DNA of 41,296 bases from Sphingomonas sp. (GCA_017849555.1 JAFIGU010000005.1:1-41296); one strand, 5' to 3'; counted from the first letter of the stretch, positions 24,542-33,583 are shown. The notes: generated by a model from the sequence alone, not told the origin. Program-made: numbers and translations.

Positions 24542-25519
24542 GATCAGTCGACGCCCGCCGACCAGCGCTGGATGGCCGCGGCGCTCGCGCTCGCCGCGCG
24601 GACGCGCGGGCGGACCGCCCCCAATCCCAATGTCGGCTGCGTGATCGTCAGCGACGGCCGCGTCGTCGGGCGCGGCTGGACCCAGCCCGGCGGGCGCCCG
24701 CACGCCGAGGCGATGGCGCTCGCCGAAGCGGGGGCGGCGGCGCGCGGGGCGACCGCTTATGTCACGCTCGAGCCGTGCGCGCACCGCTCGCCGCGCGGCC
24801 CGGCCTGCGCCGATCTGCTCGTCGCGGCGGGGGTCGCGCGGGTCGTCGCCGCGCTCACCGACCCCGATCCGCGCACCGACGGCGCCGGCCTCGCCCGGCT
24901 CGCCGCTGCCGGAATCGCGGTATCGACCGGGACATTGGCCCCCGCGGCGCGCGAGTCGATCGCCGGCTTCCTTACCCGCCGCACGCTTGGGCGCCCGCAG
25001 GTGACGCTCAAGCTCGCCACCTCGCTCGACGGCTGCATCGCGCTGATCGACGGCGAGAGCCGCTGGATCACCGGCCCGGAAGCGCGTGCGCACGCGCATC
25101 TCGAACGCGCGCGGCACGAAGCGATCCTCGTCGGCCGCGGGACCCGGGAGATCGACCGCCCACGACTCGACGTCCGCCTCCCCGGGCTCGAAAATCGCGC
25201 GCCGCAGCGCGTGATCCTGTCCTCGCGCCTAGTCGACGCCCCCGGCTGTACCGTCATCGCCAGCCCCGCCGATATCGCGACGCTTCCCGGCGACCATCTG
25301 CTGGTCGAGGGCGGCGCCGGCGCGGCGTCGGCCTTCCTCGCCGCCGATCTGGTCGATCGCCTGCTGATCTACCGCGCACCGATCCTGATCGGCGGCGGAC
25401 GCGCCGCATTGGGCGACATCGGGCTCGCCAGCCTCGCCGACGCGCACGGCCGCTGGCGCCTCGACGACGCACGCGCGCTTGGCAGCGACCGGCTCGAGAC
25501 CTATGTGCGCCAGCGATAG
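24509..25519 (+). CDS. ribD: bifunctional riboflavin deaminase/reductase
   Basis: Diaminohydroxyphosphoribosylaminopyrimidine deaminase (N-terminal) and uracil reductase (C-terminal), steps 2 and 3 of riboflavin synthesis; 336 residues from this start. The zinc motif of the deaminase is seen as PHAEAMAL and EPCAHRSPRGPAC; the reductase starts at about RPQVTLKLATSLDG, and LVEGGAGAASAF is the NADPH region. Start is uncertain: ATG 24509 lies at the loop/arm border of palindrome B; GTG 24521 follows a GGAGG at 24512-24516; ATG 24572 would lose conserved residues. All proposed starts except the last are inside the repeat. First gene of ribD-ribE-ribBX-ribH; no FMN riboswitch is visible upstream. 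Confidence 0.93.
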   Translation: MGGQVGERAGADQSTPADQRWMAAALALAARTRGRTAPNPNVGCVIVSDGRVVGRGWTQPGGRPHAEAMALAEAGAAARGATAYVTLEPCAHRSPRGPACADLLVAAGVARVVAALTDPDPRTDGAGLARLAAAGIAVSTGTLAPAARESIAGFLTRRTLGRPQVTLKLATSLDGCIALIDGESRWITGPEARAHAHLERARHEAILVGRGTREIDRPRLDVRLPGLENRAPQRVILSSRLVDAPGCTVIASPADIATLPGDHLLVEGGAGAASAFLAADLVDRLLIYRAPILIGGGRAALGDIGLASLADAHGRWRLDDARALGSDRLETYVRQR

Positions 25520-25533
25520 AGCAAGGACGCGAT

Positions 25534-26145
25534 ATGTTTACCGGGATCGTCAGCGACATCGGCACGATAAAAGCGGCGGAAGCCCGCGGCGATCTGCGCG
25601 TCGTGGTGGATACCGCCTATGACACCGCGGGGATCGATCTCGGCGCGTCGATTTCCTGCTCGGGCGTGTGCCTGACGGTCGTGGACAAGGGCCCGGGCTG
25701 GTTCGCGGTCGACGTTTCGGGCGAAACCACCAGCCGCACCGCGCAGGGCCAGTGGAGCGCCGGCCGCCGGCTCAACCTCGAACGCGCGATGAAGCTCGGC
25801 GAGGAGCTCGGCGGGCATATCGTCACCGGGCATGTCGACGGCGTCGCCGAGGTGGTCGAGATCGCCCCCGACGGCGATTCGCGGCGCATCGCGATCCGCG
25901 TGCCGGGCGATCTGGCGCCGTTCCTCGCCGCCAAGGGCTCGGTCGCGGTCGACGGCGTGTCGCTCACCGTCAACACTGTCGAGGATCGCGCCGACGGCAC
26001 CCGTTTCACGATCAACCTGATCCCGCACACCCAGAAAGTGACGACTCTGGGCGGGCTTGCCCCCGGACAGCCGGTCAATATCGAGATCGACGTCCTCGCC
26101 CGCTATCTCCAACGGATGGAACATTATCGTGCCAAAGCCGGCTGA
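25534..26145 (+). CDS. ribE: riboflavin synthase, alpha chain
   Basis: Dismutates two 6,7-dimethyl-8-ribityllumazine to riboflavin and the pyrimidine donor; 203 residues with the expected internal duplication of lumazine-binding barrels: ISCSGVCLTVV (about 35-45) and VAVDGVSLTVN (about 133-143). The start MFTGIV is the conserved N-terminus, which makes the ATG certain; AAGGA stands ahead of it. The 3' end overlaps the GTG start of ribBX by 17 bases. Confidence 0.96.
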   Translation: MFTGIVSDIGTIKAAEARGDLRVVVDTAYDTAGIDLGASISCSGVCLTVVDKGPGWFAVDVSGETTSRTAQGQWSAGRRLNLERAMKLGEELGGHIVTGHVDGVAEVVEIAPDGDSRRIAIRVPGDLAPFLAAKGSVAVDGVSLTVNTVEDRADGTRFTINLIPHTQKVTTLGGLAPGQPVNIEIDVLARYLQRMEHYRAKAG

Positions 26146-27280
26146 ACTCGCGCGCCTGCGCCACGCCTTCCTCTCCTCCCCCGAGGAGATCATCGAAGAG
26201 GCCAAGAACGGCCGGATGTTCATCCTGGTCGACGACGAGGATCGCGAGAATGAGGGCGATCTCGTCATCCCGGCACAGATGGCAACGCCGGAGAAGATCA
26301 ACTTCATGGCGCGTCACGGCCGCGGGCTGATCTGCCTCGCGCTCACCAAGTCGCGGGTCGACCAGCTCGGGCTCGATCTGATGAGCCGCAACAACGGCAC
26401 GCGGCATGAAACCGCCTTCACCGTCTCGATCGAGGCGCGCGACGGGGTCACCACCGGAATCTCCGCCGCCGATCGCGCGCGGACCGTCGCGGTGGCGATC
26501 GACGCGGGCAAGGGGAAGGACGAGATCGTCACCCCCGGCCATGTCTTCCCGCTCGTCGCGCGTGAGGGCGGGGTGCTGGTGCGCGCCGGGCATACCGAGG
26601 CGGCGGTCGACGTCGCACGGCTCGCCGGGCTCAACCCCTCGGGCGTGATCTGCGAGATCATGAACGAGGACGGGACGATGGCGCGGCTCGACGACCTCGT
26701 CGCCTTCGCGCAGCTCCACAACCTCAAGATCGGCACGATCCGCGATCTCATCGCCTATCGCCGCCGCCACGATCATCTCGTCGAGAAACAGGCCGAGATG
26801 ACGTTCGAATCGCGCTGGGGCGGCACGTGGCGCGCGATCACCTTCTTCAACAAGGCGACCGGCGACGAGACGATCGCGCTGGTCAAGGGCCGGATCGATC
26901 CCGCCAAGCCGACTCTGGTGCGGATGCACACCGCGAGCTTCTTCGTCGACATGTTCGGCGAGCAATCGGATCGCACCGGGCTGCTGTCGCGCTCGATGGA
27001 GCTGATCGCCGAGGAGGGCGCCGGGGTGATCGTGGTGATCAACCGCCCGATGCAGGGCGCGGTCACCCGCTTCATGAAGGCGCGCGCCGAGGGCAAGGGG
27101 CCGGGCGCCCCCGAGATCGAGGAATTGCGCGATTACGGCGTCGGCGCGCAGATCCTCGCCGAGCTGGGGGTGGAGGAGATGATCCTCCTCACCAACACGC
27201 ATCACGCGCTGATCGGGCTCGAAGGCTATGGCCTGTCGATCGTCGCCGAACGCGCTATCACCGGCACCGGCGCGGCATAA
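26129..27280 (+). CDS. ribB: 3,4-dihydroxy-2-butanone-4-phosphate synthase with inactive RibA-like domain (RibBX type)
   Basis: Protein of 383 residues. Residues about 12-210 are a complete DHBP synthase: acidic loop DDEDRENEGDL at 35-45, VTPGHVFPL at 134-142, RAGHTEAAVDVARLAG at 152-167 and GVICEIMNEDG at 172-182. It turns ribulose 5-phosphate into the four-carbon lumazine unit. Residues about 220-383 have the fold of GTP cyclohydrolase II, but the stretch where the zinc cysteines (HSECLTGDxxxSxRCDCG) belong reads MHTASFFVDMFGEQSDRTG at 266-284 with no cysteine at all. This matches the RibBX variant described for proteobacteria, where the domain has no cyclohydrolase activity; a genuine RibA must be elsewhere. 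Start is GTG 26129, inside ribE; the upstream ATG is out of context. Labelled RibBA by many pipelines, which overstates its function. Confidence 0.94.
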   Translation: MPKPAELARLRHAFLSSPEEIIEEAKNGRMFILVDDEDRENEGDLVIPAQMATPEKINFMARHGRGLICLALTKSRVDQLGLDLMSRNNGTRHETAFTVSIEARDGVTTGISAADRARTVAVAIDAGKGKDEIVTPGHVFPLVAREGGVLVRAGHTEAAVDVARLAGLNPSGVICEIMNEDGTMARLDDLVAFAQLHNLKIGTIRDLIAYRRRHDHLVEKQAEMTFESRWGGTWRAITFFNKATGDETIALVKGRIDPAKPTLVRMHTASFFVDMFGEQSDRTGLLSRSMELIAEEGAGVIVVINRPMQGAVTRFMKARAEGKGPGAPEIEELRDYGVGAQILAELGVEEMILLTNTHHALIGLEGYGLSIVAERAITGTGAA

Positions 27281-27304
27281 CCACGTAACAAAAGGCATCG
27301 CATC

Positions 27305-27724
27305 ATGGCCCGCGTCCTTATCGTCGAAGCGCGTTTCTACGATCATCTCAACGACATGCTCATCGCCGGCGCGCGCGCCGCGATCGAGGAAGCCGGGCAT
27401 CAGGCGGAGATCGTCACCGTCCCCGGCGCACTCGAAATCCCCGGCGCGATCGCGCTGGCGGCGGAGACCGGCCGGTACGACGCTTATGTCGCGCTGGGCG
27501 TGGTGATCCGCGGCGAGACCTATCATTTCGAGATCGTCGCGAACGAAAGCGCGCGCGGGGTGATGGCGCTGACGATGGACGGCCTGCCGATCGGCAACGG
27601 CATCCTCACCACCGAGGACGAGGCGCAGGCGATCCGCCGCGCCGATCCGGGCCAGCTCGACAAGGGCGGCGGCGCGGCGCTCGCGGCGCTGGCGATGCTG
27701 AAGTTGCGCGACCGCTTCGCCTGA
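27305..27724 (+). CDS. ribH: 6,7-dimethyl-8-ribityllumazine synthase
   Basis: Condenses the RibD product with the RibB product to lumazine; 139 residues, the standard length, forms icosahedral or pentameric assemblies. The motif [15 protein letters not shown] at 68-82 has the catalytic His74; the phosphate loop region [10 protein letters not shown] lies at 39-48. AAGG precedes the ATG. It ends 1 base before the start of an unknown membrane-protein gene. Confidence 0.96.
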   Translation: MARVLIVEARFYDHLNDMLIAGARAAIEEAGHQAEIVTVPGALEIPGAIALAAETGRYDAYVALGVVIRGETYHFEIVANESARGVMALTMDGLPIGNGILTTEDEAQAIRRADPGQLDKGGGAALAALAMLKLRDRFA

Positions 27725-27725
27725 C

Positions 27726-28121
27726 ATGCCGACCGAGCCGCCTCCATCGCGCTATCGCGTGGTGGAGCGCGGCCGCCGGCTGGAGGTGATCGATACGCGC
27801 GTCACCGGCGCCGTGCCCGGCGGCCAGCCGATGAGAGAGGCCCGTCGCCCGCGCCGCGAAGGCCGCGTCGACGGCTCGTTCACCACCGCACGCTTCTACG
27901 ACGACAAGGCGCCGCGCCGGATCGCGTTCGATGCCGCCGCGCGCGACCGTCTCGGTCGGCTGCGGCTGGTCGCGATGATTGCTGCAATGGCCTGGGTGAT
28001 GCTGGCGGTGTGGCAGCCGTGGGTGGCGCTGGCACCGCTGGCGATCCTTGCCAGCAACGGGCCGCGCCGCACGACGCGGCAGCGACTTACCCGCTGGCTC
28101 GATCGCTACGAGCAGGGGTAA
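27726..28121 (+). CDS. unknown membrane protein downstream of ribH
   Basis: Protein of 131 residues, no family recognised. A basic, Arg- and Pro-rich N-terminal 75 residues precedes one long or two tightly paired membrane helices at about 80-109 (LVAMIAAMAWVMLAVWQPWVALAPLAILAS) and a basic C-terminus RQRLTRWLDRYEQG. Starts 1 base after the ribH stop, so it is probably the last gene of the riboflavin operon by position; a link to flavin metabolism is only an inference from that. Confidence 0.7.
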   Translation: MPTEPPPSRYRVVERGRRLEVIDTRVTGAVPGGQPMREARRPRREGRVDGSFTTARFYDDKAPRRIAFDAAARDRLGRLRLVAMIAAMAWVMLAVWQPWVALAPLAILASNGPRRTTRQRLTRWLDRYEQG

Positions 28122-28141
28122 GCGCCACCGGTCGCGCGGTT

Positions 28142-29212
28142 TCACGCCGCTTCGAGCGCCGGATAGTCGGTATAGCCCTCCGGCCCGCGGTCGTAGAAGG
28201 TCTTCGGGTTGGGCGTATTGAGCGGCGCGCCGTCGCGGAAGCGCTCGACCAGATCGGGATTGGCGATGAACAGCCGCCCCCAGCTGATCGCATCCGCCAC
28301 GCCCGACGCGAGATCGGCCTCGGCCCCCGCCAGCGAATAATCCTGGTTGAGCACCAGCGGCCCGGCAAAGGCGGTGCGGATCTGCGGGCTCAATTTGGGC
28401 ACGCTGCTGCTGCCGAACGTCCCCTCGGGCGAGAGCTCGCGCAATTCGAGGAAGGCGATGCCGAGATCGCTCAGCATCTTCGCCGCGGGGATGAAGACGC
28501 GCGCCGGATCGCTGTCGTCGGCGCCTTGCGTGTCGCCGTTGGGCGACAGCCGCACCGCGGTGCGCGCCGCGCCGACCGTCGCGATCACCCGCTCGGTCGC
28601 TTCGCGCAGCAGCCGGATGCGGTTCTCGGGCGACCCGCCGTAATCGTCGTCGCGATCGTTGACCCCGTCGCGCAGGAATTGATCGATGAGATAGCCGTTG
28701 GCGGCGTGGATCTGCACCCCGTCGAACCCGGCGGCGATCGCGTTGCGCGCGGCGGATTCATAATCGTCGACCACCTGGCGGAGGTCGTCGAGTGTCGCCG
28801 GGCGCGGCACGTCATAGGGATTCTTCTCAGGCACCGCATAAGGCGCCCGCGCCGACCCCGAGGAGAGCGACTGCATCCCGGTGACGTCGGGCCGCGCGAG
28901 CCGCCCCATATGCCAGAGCTGCGCGAAGATCCGCCCGCCGGCGCGGTGCACCGCCTCGGTCACCGGCTTCCACGCCTCGACCTGGCTCGGGAGCCACAGC
29001 CCTGGCGCATGCGGCCAGCCCAGCCCGTGGCGGCTGATCCCGGTCGCCTCGCTGATGATCAGCCCGGCGCCGGCGCGCTGGCGATAATATTCGATCATCA
29101 ATTCGGTCGGCACATGGCCTTCGGTGGCGCGGGTGCGCGTCAACGGCGCCATGAAGATACGATTGGGCGCGTCGATTGCGCCGATTTTGATCGGATCGAA
29201 CAGAGTGGGCAT
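28142..29212 (-). CDS. Old Yellow Enzyme family ene-reductase
   Basis: FMN-dependent NAD(P)H oxidoreductase of 356 residues, relative of NemA/XenB. It reduces activated C=C bonds, maleimides or nitro compounds. The substrate-anchoring pair His169 and Asn172 is seen in QIHAANGYLIDQFL, followed by the family DDYGGSxENR at 188-197. The N-terminal MPTLFDPIKIGAIDAPNRIFMAPLTR is typical. AAGGGAA stands ahead of the ATG. Divergent from the DMT exporter with 62 bases between. Often induced by electrophiles through a nearby NemR-type regulator; none is adjacent here. Confidence 0.94.
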   Translation of the reverse strand: MPTLFDPIKIGAIDAPNRIFMAPLTRTRATEGHVPTELMIEYYRQRAGAGLIISEATGISRHGLGWPHAPGLWLPSQVEAWKPVTEAVHRAGGRIFAQLWHMGRLARPDVTGMQSLSSGSARAPYAVPEKNPYDVPRPATLDDLRQVVDDYESAARNAIAAGFDGVQIHAANGYLIDQFLRDGVNDRDDDYGGSPENRIRLLREATERVIATVGAARTAVRLSPNGDTQGADDSDPARVFIPAAKMLSDLGIAFLELRELSPEGTFGSSSVPKLSPQIRTAFAGPLVLNQDYSLAGAEADLASGVADAISWGRLFIANPDLVERFRDGAPLNTPNPKTFYDRGPEGYTDYPALEAA

Positions 29213-29274
29213 CGATTCCCTTTCAGTTGCGCTTTGCTACCTGACGCGACGCAGATAGGCGGTTAAGGGGCAGC

Positions 29275-30186
29275 ATGCATCAGGCGACGCCGACAAGAAA
29301 AGCTATTGCCGCGCCAAGCCGATCCGCGCTGGCTTTCGCCGCGCTGATCGGCGGCAATGTCGCGCTCGCGTTCGGCCCGTGGTTCGTGCGGATGGCGGAT
29401 GTCGGGCCGGTCGCCGCCGGATTCTGGCGCATCTCGCTCGCCGCGCCGTTGCTGCTGCTGCTCGCGCGCGCCACCGGTAGCCGGCCATTCGCGCAGAGCC
29501 GCGGGCTCGGCTGGGTGCTGTTCGCCTCGGGGCTGCTGTTCGCCGGCGATCTCGCCACCTGGCATGTCGGGATCCACCACACCAAGCTCGCCAACGCCAC
29601 CTTGTTCGGCAACAACGCCTCGCTGATCTTCCCGATCTACGGCTTCATCGTCGCGCGCGCCTGGCCGACCCGCACGCAGGGCGCCGCATTGTTGCTCGCG
29701 CTGGTCGGGGCGGTGGTGCTGCTTGGGCGGTCGGCGGAGGTGTCGCCGGAAAACCTGCTCGGCGACGTCTTCTGCCTGGTCGCGGGCCTGCTCTACGCGG
29801 CCTATTTCATCCTGATGGCGCGCGCGCGGACGCGGATGCAGCCTTTGCCCGCGCTGGCGCTGTCGTCGCTCGCCGCCGGCCCGCCGCTGCTGATCGCGGC
29901 GCTCGCGCTGGGCGAGCCGATCATGCCGCAGCATTGGATGCCGCTGCTCGCTCTGGCGCTGGCCAGCCAGGTGCTCGGGCAAGGGCTGATGATCTTTGCG
30001 CTCGGCCAATTGACGCCGCTCGTCATCGGCATCGCCTTGCTCACCCAGCCGATCGTCGCAGCGGCGATCGGCTGGGTCATCTATGGCGAGCGGCTCGGCG
30101 CGATCGACCTGTTCGGCGCGGCGCTGGTGGCGGTTGCGCTGGTGCTGGTGCGTCGGCCGTCGGGGGGTGATAGAGAGGCGACATGA
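29275..30186 (+). CDS. EamA/DMT-superfamily transporter
   Basis: Inner-membrane protein of 303 residues with ten hydrophobic segments in two repeated EamA-type halves (about 20-140 and 155-290). Substrate is unknown; the family exports amino acids or metabolites. AAGGGG precedes the ATG. It ends in an ATGA overlap with coq9. Confidence 0.85.
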   Translation: MHQATPTRKAIAAPSRSALAFAALIGGNVALAFGPWFVRMADVGPVAAGFWRISLAAPLLLLLARATGSRPFAQSRGLGWVLFASGLLFAGDLATWHVGIHHTKLANATLFGNNASLIFPIYGFIVARAWPTRTQGAALLLALVGAVVLLGRSAEVSPENLLGDVFCLVAGLLYAAYFILMARARTRMQPLPALALSSLAAGPPLLIAALALGEPIMPQHWMPLLALALASQVLGQGLMIFALGQLTPLVIGIALLTQPIVAAAIGWVIYGERLGAIDLFGAALVAVALVLVRRPSGGDREAT

Positions 30187-30851
30187 CCGATCCTGCCCCC
30201 GACCTTTCCGACGCGACGCTCGACGAGATCCGCGCCGCGCTCGCCCCGCGCATCGCCGCCAATGCCGCGTTCGACGGCTGGGCGGCGGCGGCGCGTGATC
30301 TGGCGGCGGACTCGCTCGGGGTCGATCGCGACGTCGCCGCGCTGGCGCTGCCCGATGCGATGGCGATGATCGATGCCTGGTTCGCCGCGATCGACGCCGC
30401 GATGCTCGCCGTGCTCCCGCCCGAACGGCTCGCCGCGATGAAGATTCGCGCACGGATCGCCGCCCTGGTCGAGGCGCGGATCGACGAGATCGCGCCGAAT
30501 CGCGAATCGCTGCGCCGCGCGCTCGCGATCCTCGCCCTGCCGCAGCATGTCGCGCACGGCGCGCGGCTGGCGTGGCGCACCGCCGATACGATCTGGCGCG
30601 CCGCCGGCGACACCGCGACCGACTATAACCATTATACCAAGCGCACGATCCTGCTCGCCGTCTATGCCGCGACGATGACGATGCTGCTCGACGACGAGAG
30701 CGAGGGGCAGGCCGAGACGCGCGCCTTCCTCGCGCGGCGGATCGACGGGATCATGCGGTTCGAGAAGGCCAAGGCCGGCTTCCTGCGCCGCGCGGCGCAC
30801 CGCCCGAGCCTGTCACGCTTCGTCGGGCGGCTGCGTTATCCGGTGGTGTAA
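30183..30851 (+). CDS. coq9: COQ9-family ubiquinone biosynthesis protein
   Basis: Protein of 222 residues of the COQ9 family, known in alphaproteobacteria as a lipid-binding helper of the ubiquinone hydroxylase step. The family signatures are visible: a TetR-like helical N-terminal half, then TADTIWRAAGDTATDYNHYTKRTILLAVYAATM at about 135-167 and the amphipathic C-terminal helix that binds lipid. Overlaps the end of the transporter gene by four bases. The pairing with an EamA transporter is not known to me as functional. Confidence 0.88.
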   Translation: MTDPAPDLSDATLDEIRAALAPRIAANAAFDGWAAAARDLAADSLGVDRDVAALALPDAMAMIDAWFAAIDAAMLAVLPPERLAAMKIRARIAALVEARIDEIAPNRESLRRALAILALPQHVAHGARLAWRTADTIWRAAGDTATDYNHYTKRTILLAVYAATMTMLLDDESEGQAETRAFLARRIDGIMRFEKAKAGFLRRAAHRPSLSRFVGRLRYPVV

Positions 30852-30868
30852 AACCGCGCATAGGCAAT

Positions 30869-30883
30869 TGATAATCGTTCGCA
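30869..30883 (+). promoter_or_regulatory. candidate Fur box ahead of feoAB
   Basis: TGATAATCGTTCGCA fits the 7-1-7 Fur pattern TGATAAT-n-ATTATCA at the first half (7 of 7) and partly at the second (TT and CA). It lies 20 bases before the GTG start of feoA and 18 bases after the coq9 stop, in the short gap where the promoter of the iron genes must be. Position relative to an iron-uptake operon makes it more credible than sequence alone. Confidence 0.6.
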
Positions 30884-30902
30884 TCATCGTTAGATCGAGG
30901 CT

Positions 30903-31154
30903 GTGCTCGCTCCGATCCCCAGCCTCGAATCGCTTCCCTTGCGCCACCCGGCGACGATCGCCGCGATCGCCTGGGACCGGCTCGCATTGCCCGAGGCGCG
31001 GCGGCTGCGCGAGCTGGGCTTCGACGAGGGCGTCGGGGTCGAGGTGCTCCACCGCGCGTCGCTGGGGCGCGGGCCGATCGCGTGCCGCATCGGGCGGATG
31101 ACGGTGGCGCTGCGCCGCACGGTCGCCGCGACGATCACAGTGTCGCTGGGATAA
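30903..31154 (+). CDS. feoA: ferrous iron transport protein A
   Basis: Small cytoplasmic SH3-like protein of 83 residues that is needed with FeoB for Fe(II) uptake. The fold is seen as the hydrophobic beta-strands ARRLRELGFDEGVGVEVLH and GPIACRIGRMTVALRR. GTG start at 30903; no ATG is available in frame. The stop shares one base with the feoB ATG (TAATG). Putative Fur control through the site upstream. Confidence 0.85.
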   Translation: MLAPIPSLESLPLRHPATIAAIAWDRLALPEARRLRELGFDEGVGVEVLHRASLGRGPIACRIGRMTVALRRTVAATITVSLG

Positions 31155-33013
31155 TGTCGACGCTGCCGCTGATCGCGCTGGTCGGCAATCCCAACGCCGG
31201 CAAGAGCGCGCTGTTCAACGCGCTGACCGGCGCGCGGCAGAAGGTCGGCAATTACCCCGGGGTCACCGTCGAGCGCCACTCGGGCCGCTTCGCGCTCGAC
31301 GACGGCCGCCCGATCGAGCTGGTCGACCTGCCCGGCGCCTATAGCCTCGACCCCGCCTCCCCCGACGAGCGCGTCACCCGCGACGTGCTGACCGGCGCCC
31401 AGGCGGGCGAGCGGCTGCCCGACGCCCTGGTGGTGGTGGTCGACGCCGCCAATCTCGACAATCACCTGCGCTTCACGCTCCAGCTCATCGCGCTCGGGCT
31501 GCCGGTGGTGGTGGCGCTCAACATGATCGACCTCGCCGAGCGCGACGGGCTGACGCTCGATCCCGCGGTGCTGGCGCGCGAGCTCGGCGTGCCGGTCGTC
31601 CCCACCGTCGCGGTGCGCAAGCGCGGGCTCGATGCCCTGCGCCACGAACTCACCCTCGCGGTCGACGGCAGCGAGGCGCGCGCGCTGCGCGCGTCGGACG
31701 GCAGCGTCCATGACGATATCGCCACCTTGCAGCGCCGCGCCCGCGCGATCTCCGCCGCGGCGACGCTCCACGAAACCCCGGTGCGGCGCTGGACGCATAT
31801 GCTCGACGCGGTCGCGCTCCACCCGGTCTTCGGGCCGATCCTGCTCGTCACCCTGCTGTTCGTGATGTTCCAGGCGGTGTTCAGCTGGTCGGAAGCGCCG
31901 ATCGGCCTGATCGAGGATGCGTTCAAGGCGATCGAGGCCGGGGTCACCGGGCTGATGCCCGACACGATCCTGCGCTCGCTGATCACCGACGGGGTGATCG
32001 CCGGGGTCGGCGCGGTCATCGTGTTCCTGCCGCAGATCCTGATCCTGTTCCTGTTCATCCTCGTCCTCGAGGCATCGGGCTATATGGTCCGCGCCGCTTT
32101 CCTGATGGACCGGCTGATGGCGGGGGTCGGTTTGTCGGGGCGCGCGTTCATCCCGCTCCTGTCGAGCTTCGCCTGCGCCGTCCCCGGGATCATGGCGACG
32201 CGCACGATCGACGACGAGAAGGACCGGCTGACGACGATCCTGATCGCCCCGCTGATGACCTGTTCCGCGCGGCTCCCGGTCTATACGATCATCATCGGCG
32301 CCTTCATCCCCAATACCCGCGTGCTGCCGTTCGTCGGGCTGCAGGGGCTGGTGCTGCTCGGGCTCTATCTGATGGGGATCGCCGGCGCCTTCTGCGCCGC
32401 TTTGTTCCTGCGCCGCACGGTGACCAAGGGCGCCTCCTCGGGCTTCATGATGGAGATGCCCAAATATCAATGGCCGCGCCTCAACGACGTGCTGATCGGG
32501 CTGTGGAGCCGCGCGCAGATCTTCCTCAAGCGCGCCGGCACGATCATCGCGCTGACCACGGTGATCCTGTGGGCGCTGCTGAGCTTCCCGCGCGCGCCCG
32601 CGGGGCAGAGCCAGGTCGATCATTCGATCGCCGGGCGGATCGCCAATGGCGTGGCGGTGGTGGTCAAGCCGATCGGGTTCAACCGCGATATCGCGCTGGC
32701 GCTGATCCCGGCGATGGCGGCGCGCGAGGTGGCGGTCTCGGCGATCGGCACCGTCTATGCGGTCGACGACGCCGAGTCCGACAAGGGCCAGCGCAGCATC
32801 GTCGACAATCTGCGCCACCGCTGGTCGCTGCCCACCGCGCTCGCCTTCCTGATGTGGTTCGTCTTCGCGCCGCAATGCATCTCGACGATCGCGGTCACCC
32901 GGCGCGAGACGAACGGGTGGAAATGGCCGCTGTTCATGATTGGCTATCTGTTCACCGCCGCCTATGTCATGGCGGGTATCACATATTGGCTGGCGGTGGC
33001 CGCCGGCCTTTGA
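31154..33013 (+). CDS. feoB: ferrous iron transporter FeoB
   Basis: Inner-membrane Fe(II) permease with an N-terminal G-protein domain, 619 residues. G1 is GNPNAGKS at 11-18, G3 is DLPGAYSL at 58-65, G4 is NMID at 123-126. The guanine dissociation-inhibitor-like region follows at about 165-205. The C-terminal membrane part includes the Gate motif with the conserved cysteine, SSFACAVPGIMATR, and the second gate with TCSARLPVY. The protein is shorter than the 770 residues of Escherichia coli because C-terminal segments are reduced; no FeoC is adjacent. Confidence 0.96.
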   Translation: MSTLPLIALVGNPNAGKSALFNALTGARQKVGNYPGVTVERHSGRFALDDGRPIELVDLPGAYSLDPASPDERVTRDVLTGAQAGERLPDALVVVVDAANLDNHLRFTLQLIALGLPVVVALNMIDLAERDGLTLDPAVLARELGVPVVPTVAVRKRGLDALRHELTLAVDGSEARALRASDGSVHDDIATLQRRARAISAAATLHETPVRRWTHMLDAVALHPVFGPILLVTLLFVMFQAVFSWSEAPIGLIEDAFKAIEAGVTGLMPDTILRSLITDGVIAGVGAVIVFLPQILILFLFILVLEASGYMVRAAFLMDRLMAGVGLSGRAFIPLLSSFACAVPGIMATRTIDDEKDRLTTILIAPLMTCSARLPVYTIIIGAFIPNTRVLPFVGLQGLVLLGLYLMGIAGAFCAALFLRRTVTKGASSGFMMEMPKYQWPRLNDVLIGLWSRAQIFLKRAGTIIALTTVILWALLSFPRAPAGQSQVDHSIAGRIANGVAVVVKPIGFNRDIALALIPAMAAREVAVSAIGTVYAVDDAESDKGQRSIVDNLRHRWSLPTALAFLMWFVFAPQCISTIAVTRRETNGWKWPLFMIGYLFTAAYVMAGITYWLAVAAGL

Positions 33014-33022
33014 GGGGCTTTC

Positions 33023-33583
33023 ATGGCAGGCAGCGTCAACAAGGTAATTCTCGTCGGTAATCTGGGGCGCGATCCCGAATCGCGCACCTTCCAGAACGGC
33101 GGCAAGGTGGTGAATCTGCGCATCGCCACGTCGGAAACGTGGAAGGATCGCAACACCGGCGAACGCAAGGAGCGCACCGAATGGCATTCGGTGGCGATCT
33201 TCAACGAAGGGCTCGCCAACGTCGCCGAACGCTATCTGCGCAAGGGCTCGAAAGTCTATATCGAAGGCCAGCTCCAGACCCGTAAGTGGCAGGACCAGAA
33301 CGGCCAGGATCGCTATTCGACCGAGATCGTGCTGCAGGGCTTCAACAGCGTGCTGACGATGCTCGACGGCGCGCCCGGCGGTGGCGGCGGTGCGGGCGGT
33401 GGCGCGCGTGACGATTGGGGTGGCGGCGACAGCGATTTCGGCGGCGGCTCCTCGGGCGGCGGCTTCGGCCAGACCCGGAGCGGCGGCGGTGCGAGCGGCG
33501 GCGGCAACAACGCCGGCGGCAGCAGCTTCGGCCAGACCCGCGGTGGCTTCGCCGACGATCTCGATGATGACGTGCCGTTCTGA
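33023..33583 (+). CDS. ssb: single-stranded DNA-binding protein
   Basis: Tetrameric SSB of 186 residues. The OB fold (1-115) starts [19 protein letters not shown]; the linker (about 116-178) is glycine-rich and contains two similar segments with SGGGFGQTR and GGSSFGQTR; the acidic tip DDDVPF at the C-terminus is the docking site for partner proteins. GAGGGG stands 6 bases ahead of the ATG, and feoB ends 9 bases before it, so it may be read from the same transcript in addition to its own promoter. Confidence 0.96.
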   Translation: MAGSVNKVILVGNLGRDPESRTFQNGGKVVNLRIATSETWKDRNTGERKERTEWHSVAIFNEGLANVAERYLRKGSKVYIEGQLQTRKWQDQNGQDRYSTEIVLQGFNSVLTMLDGAPGGGGGAGGGARDDWGGGDSDFGGGSSGGGFGQTRSGGGASGGGNNAGGSSFGQTRGGFADDLDDDVPF

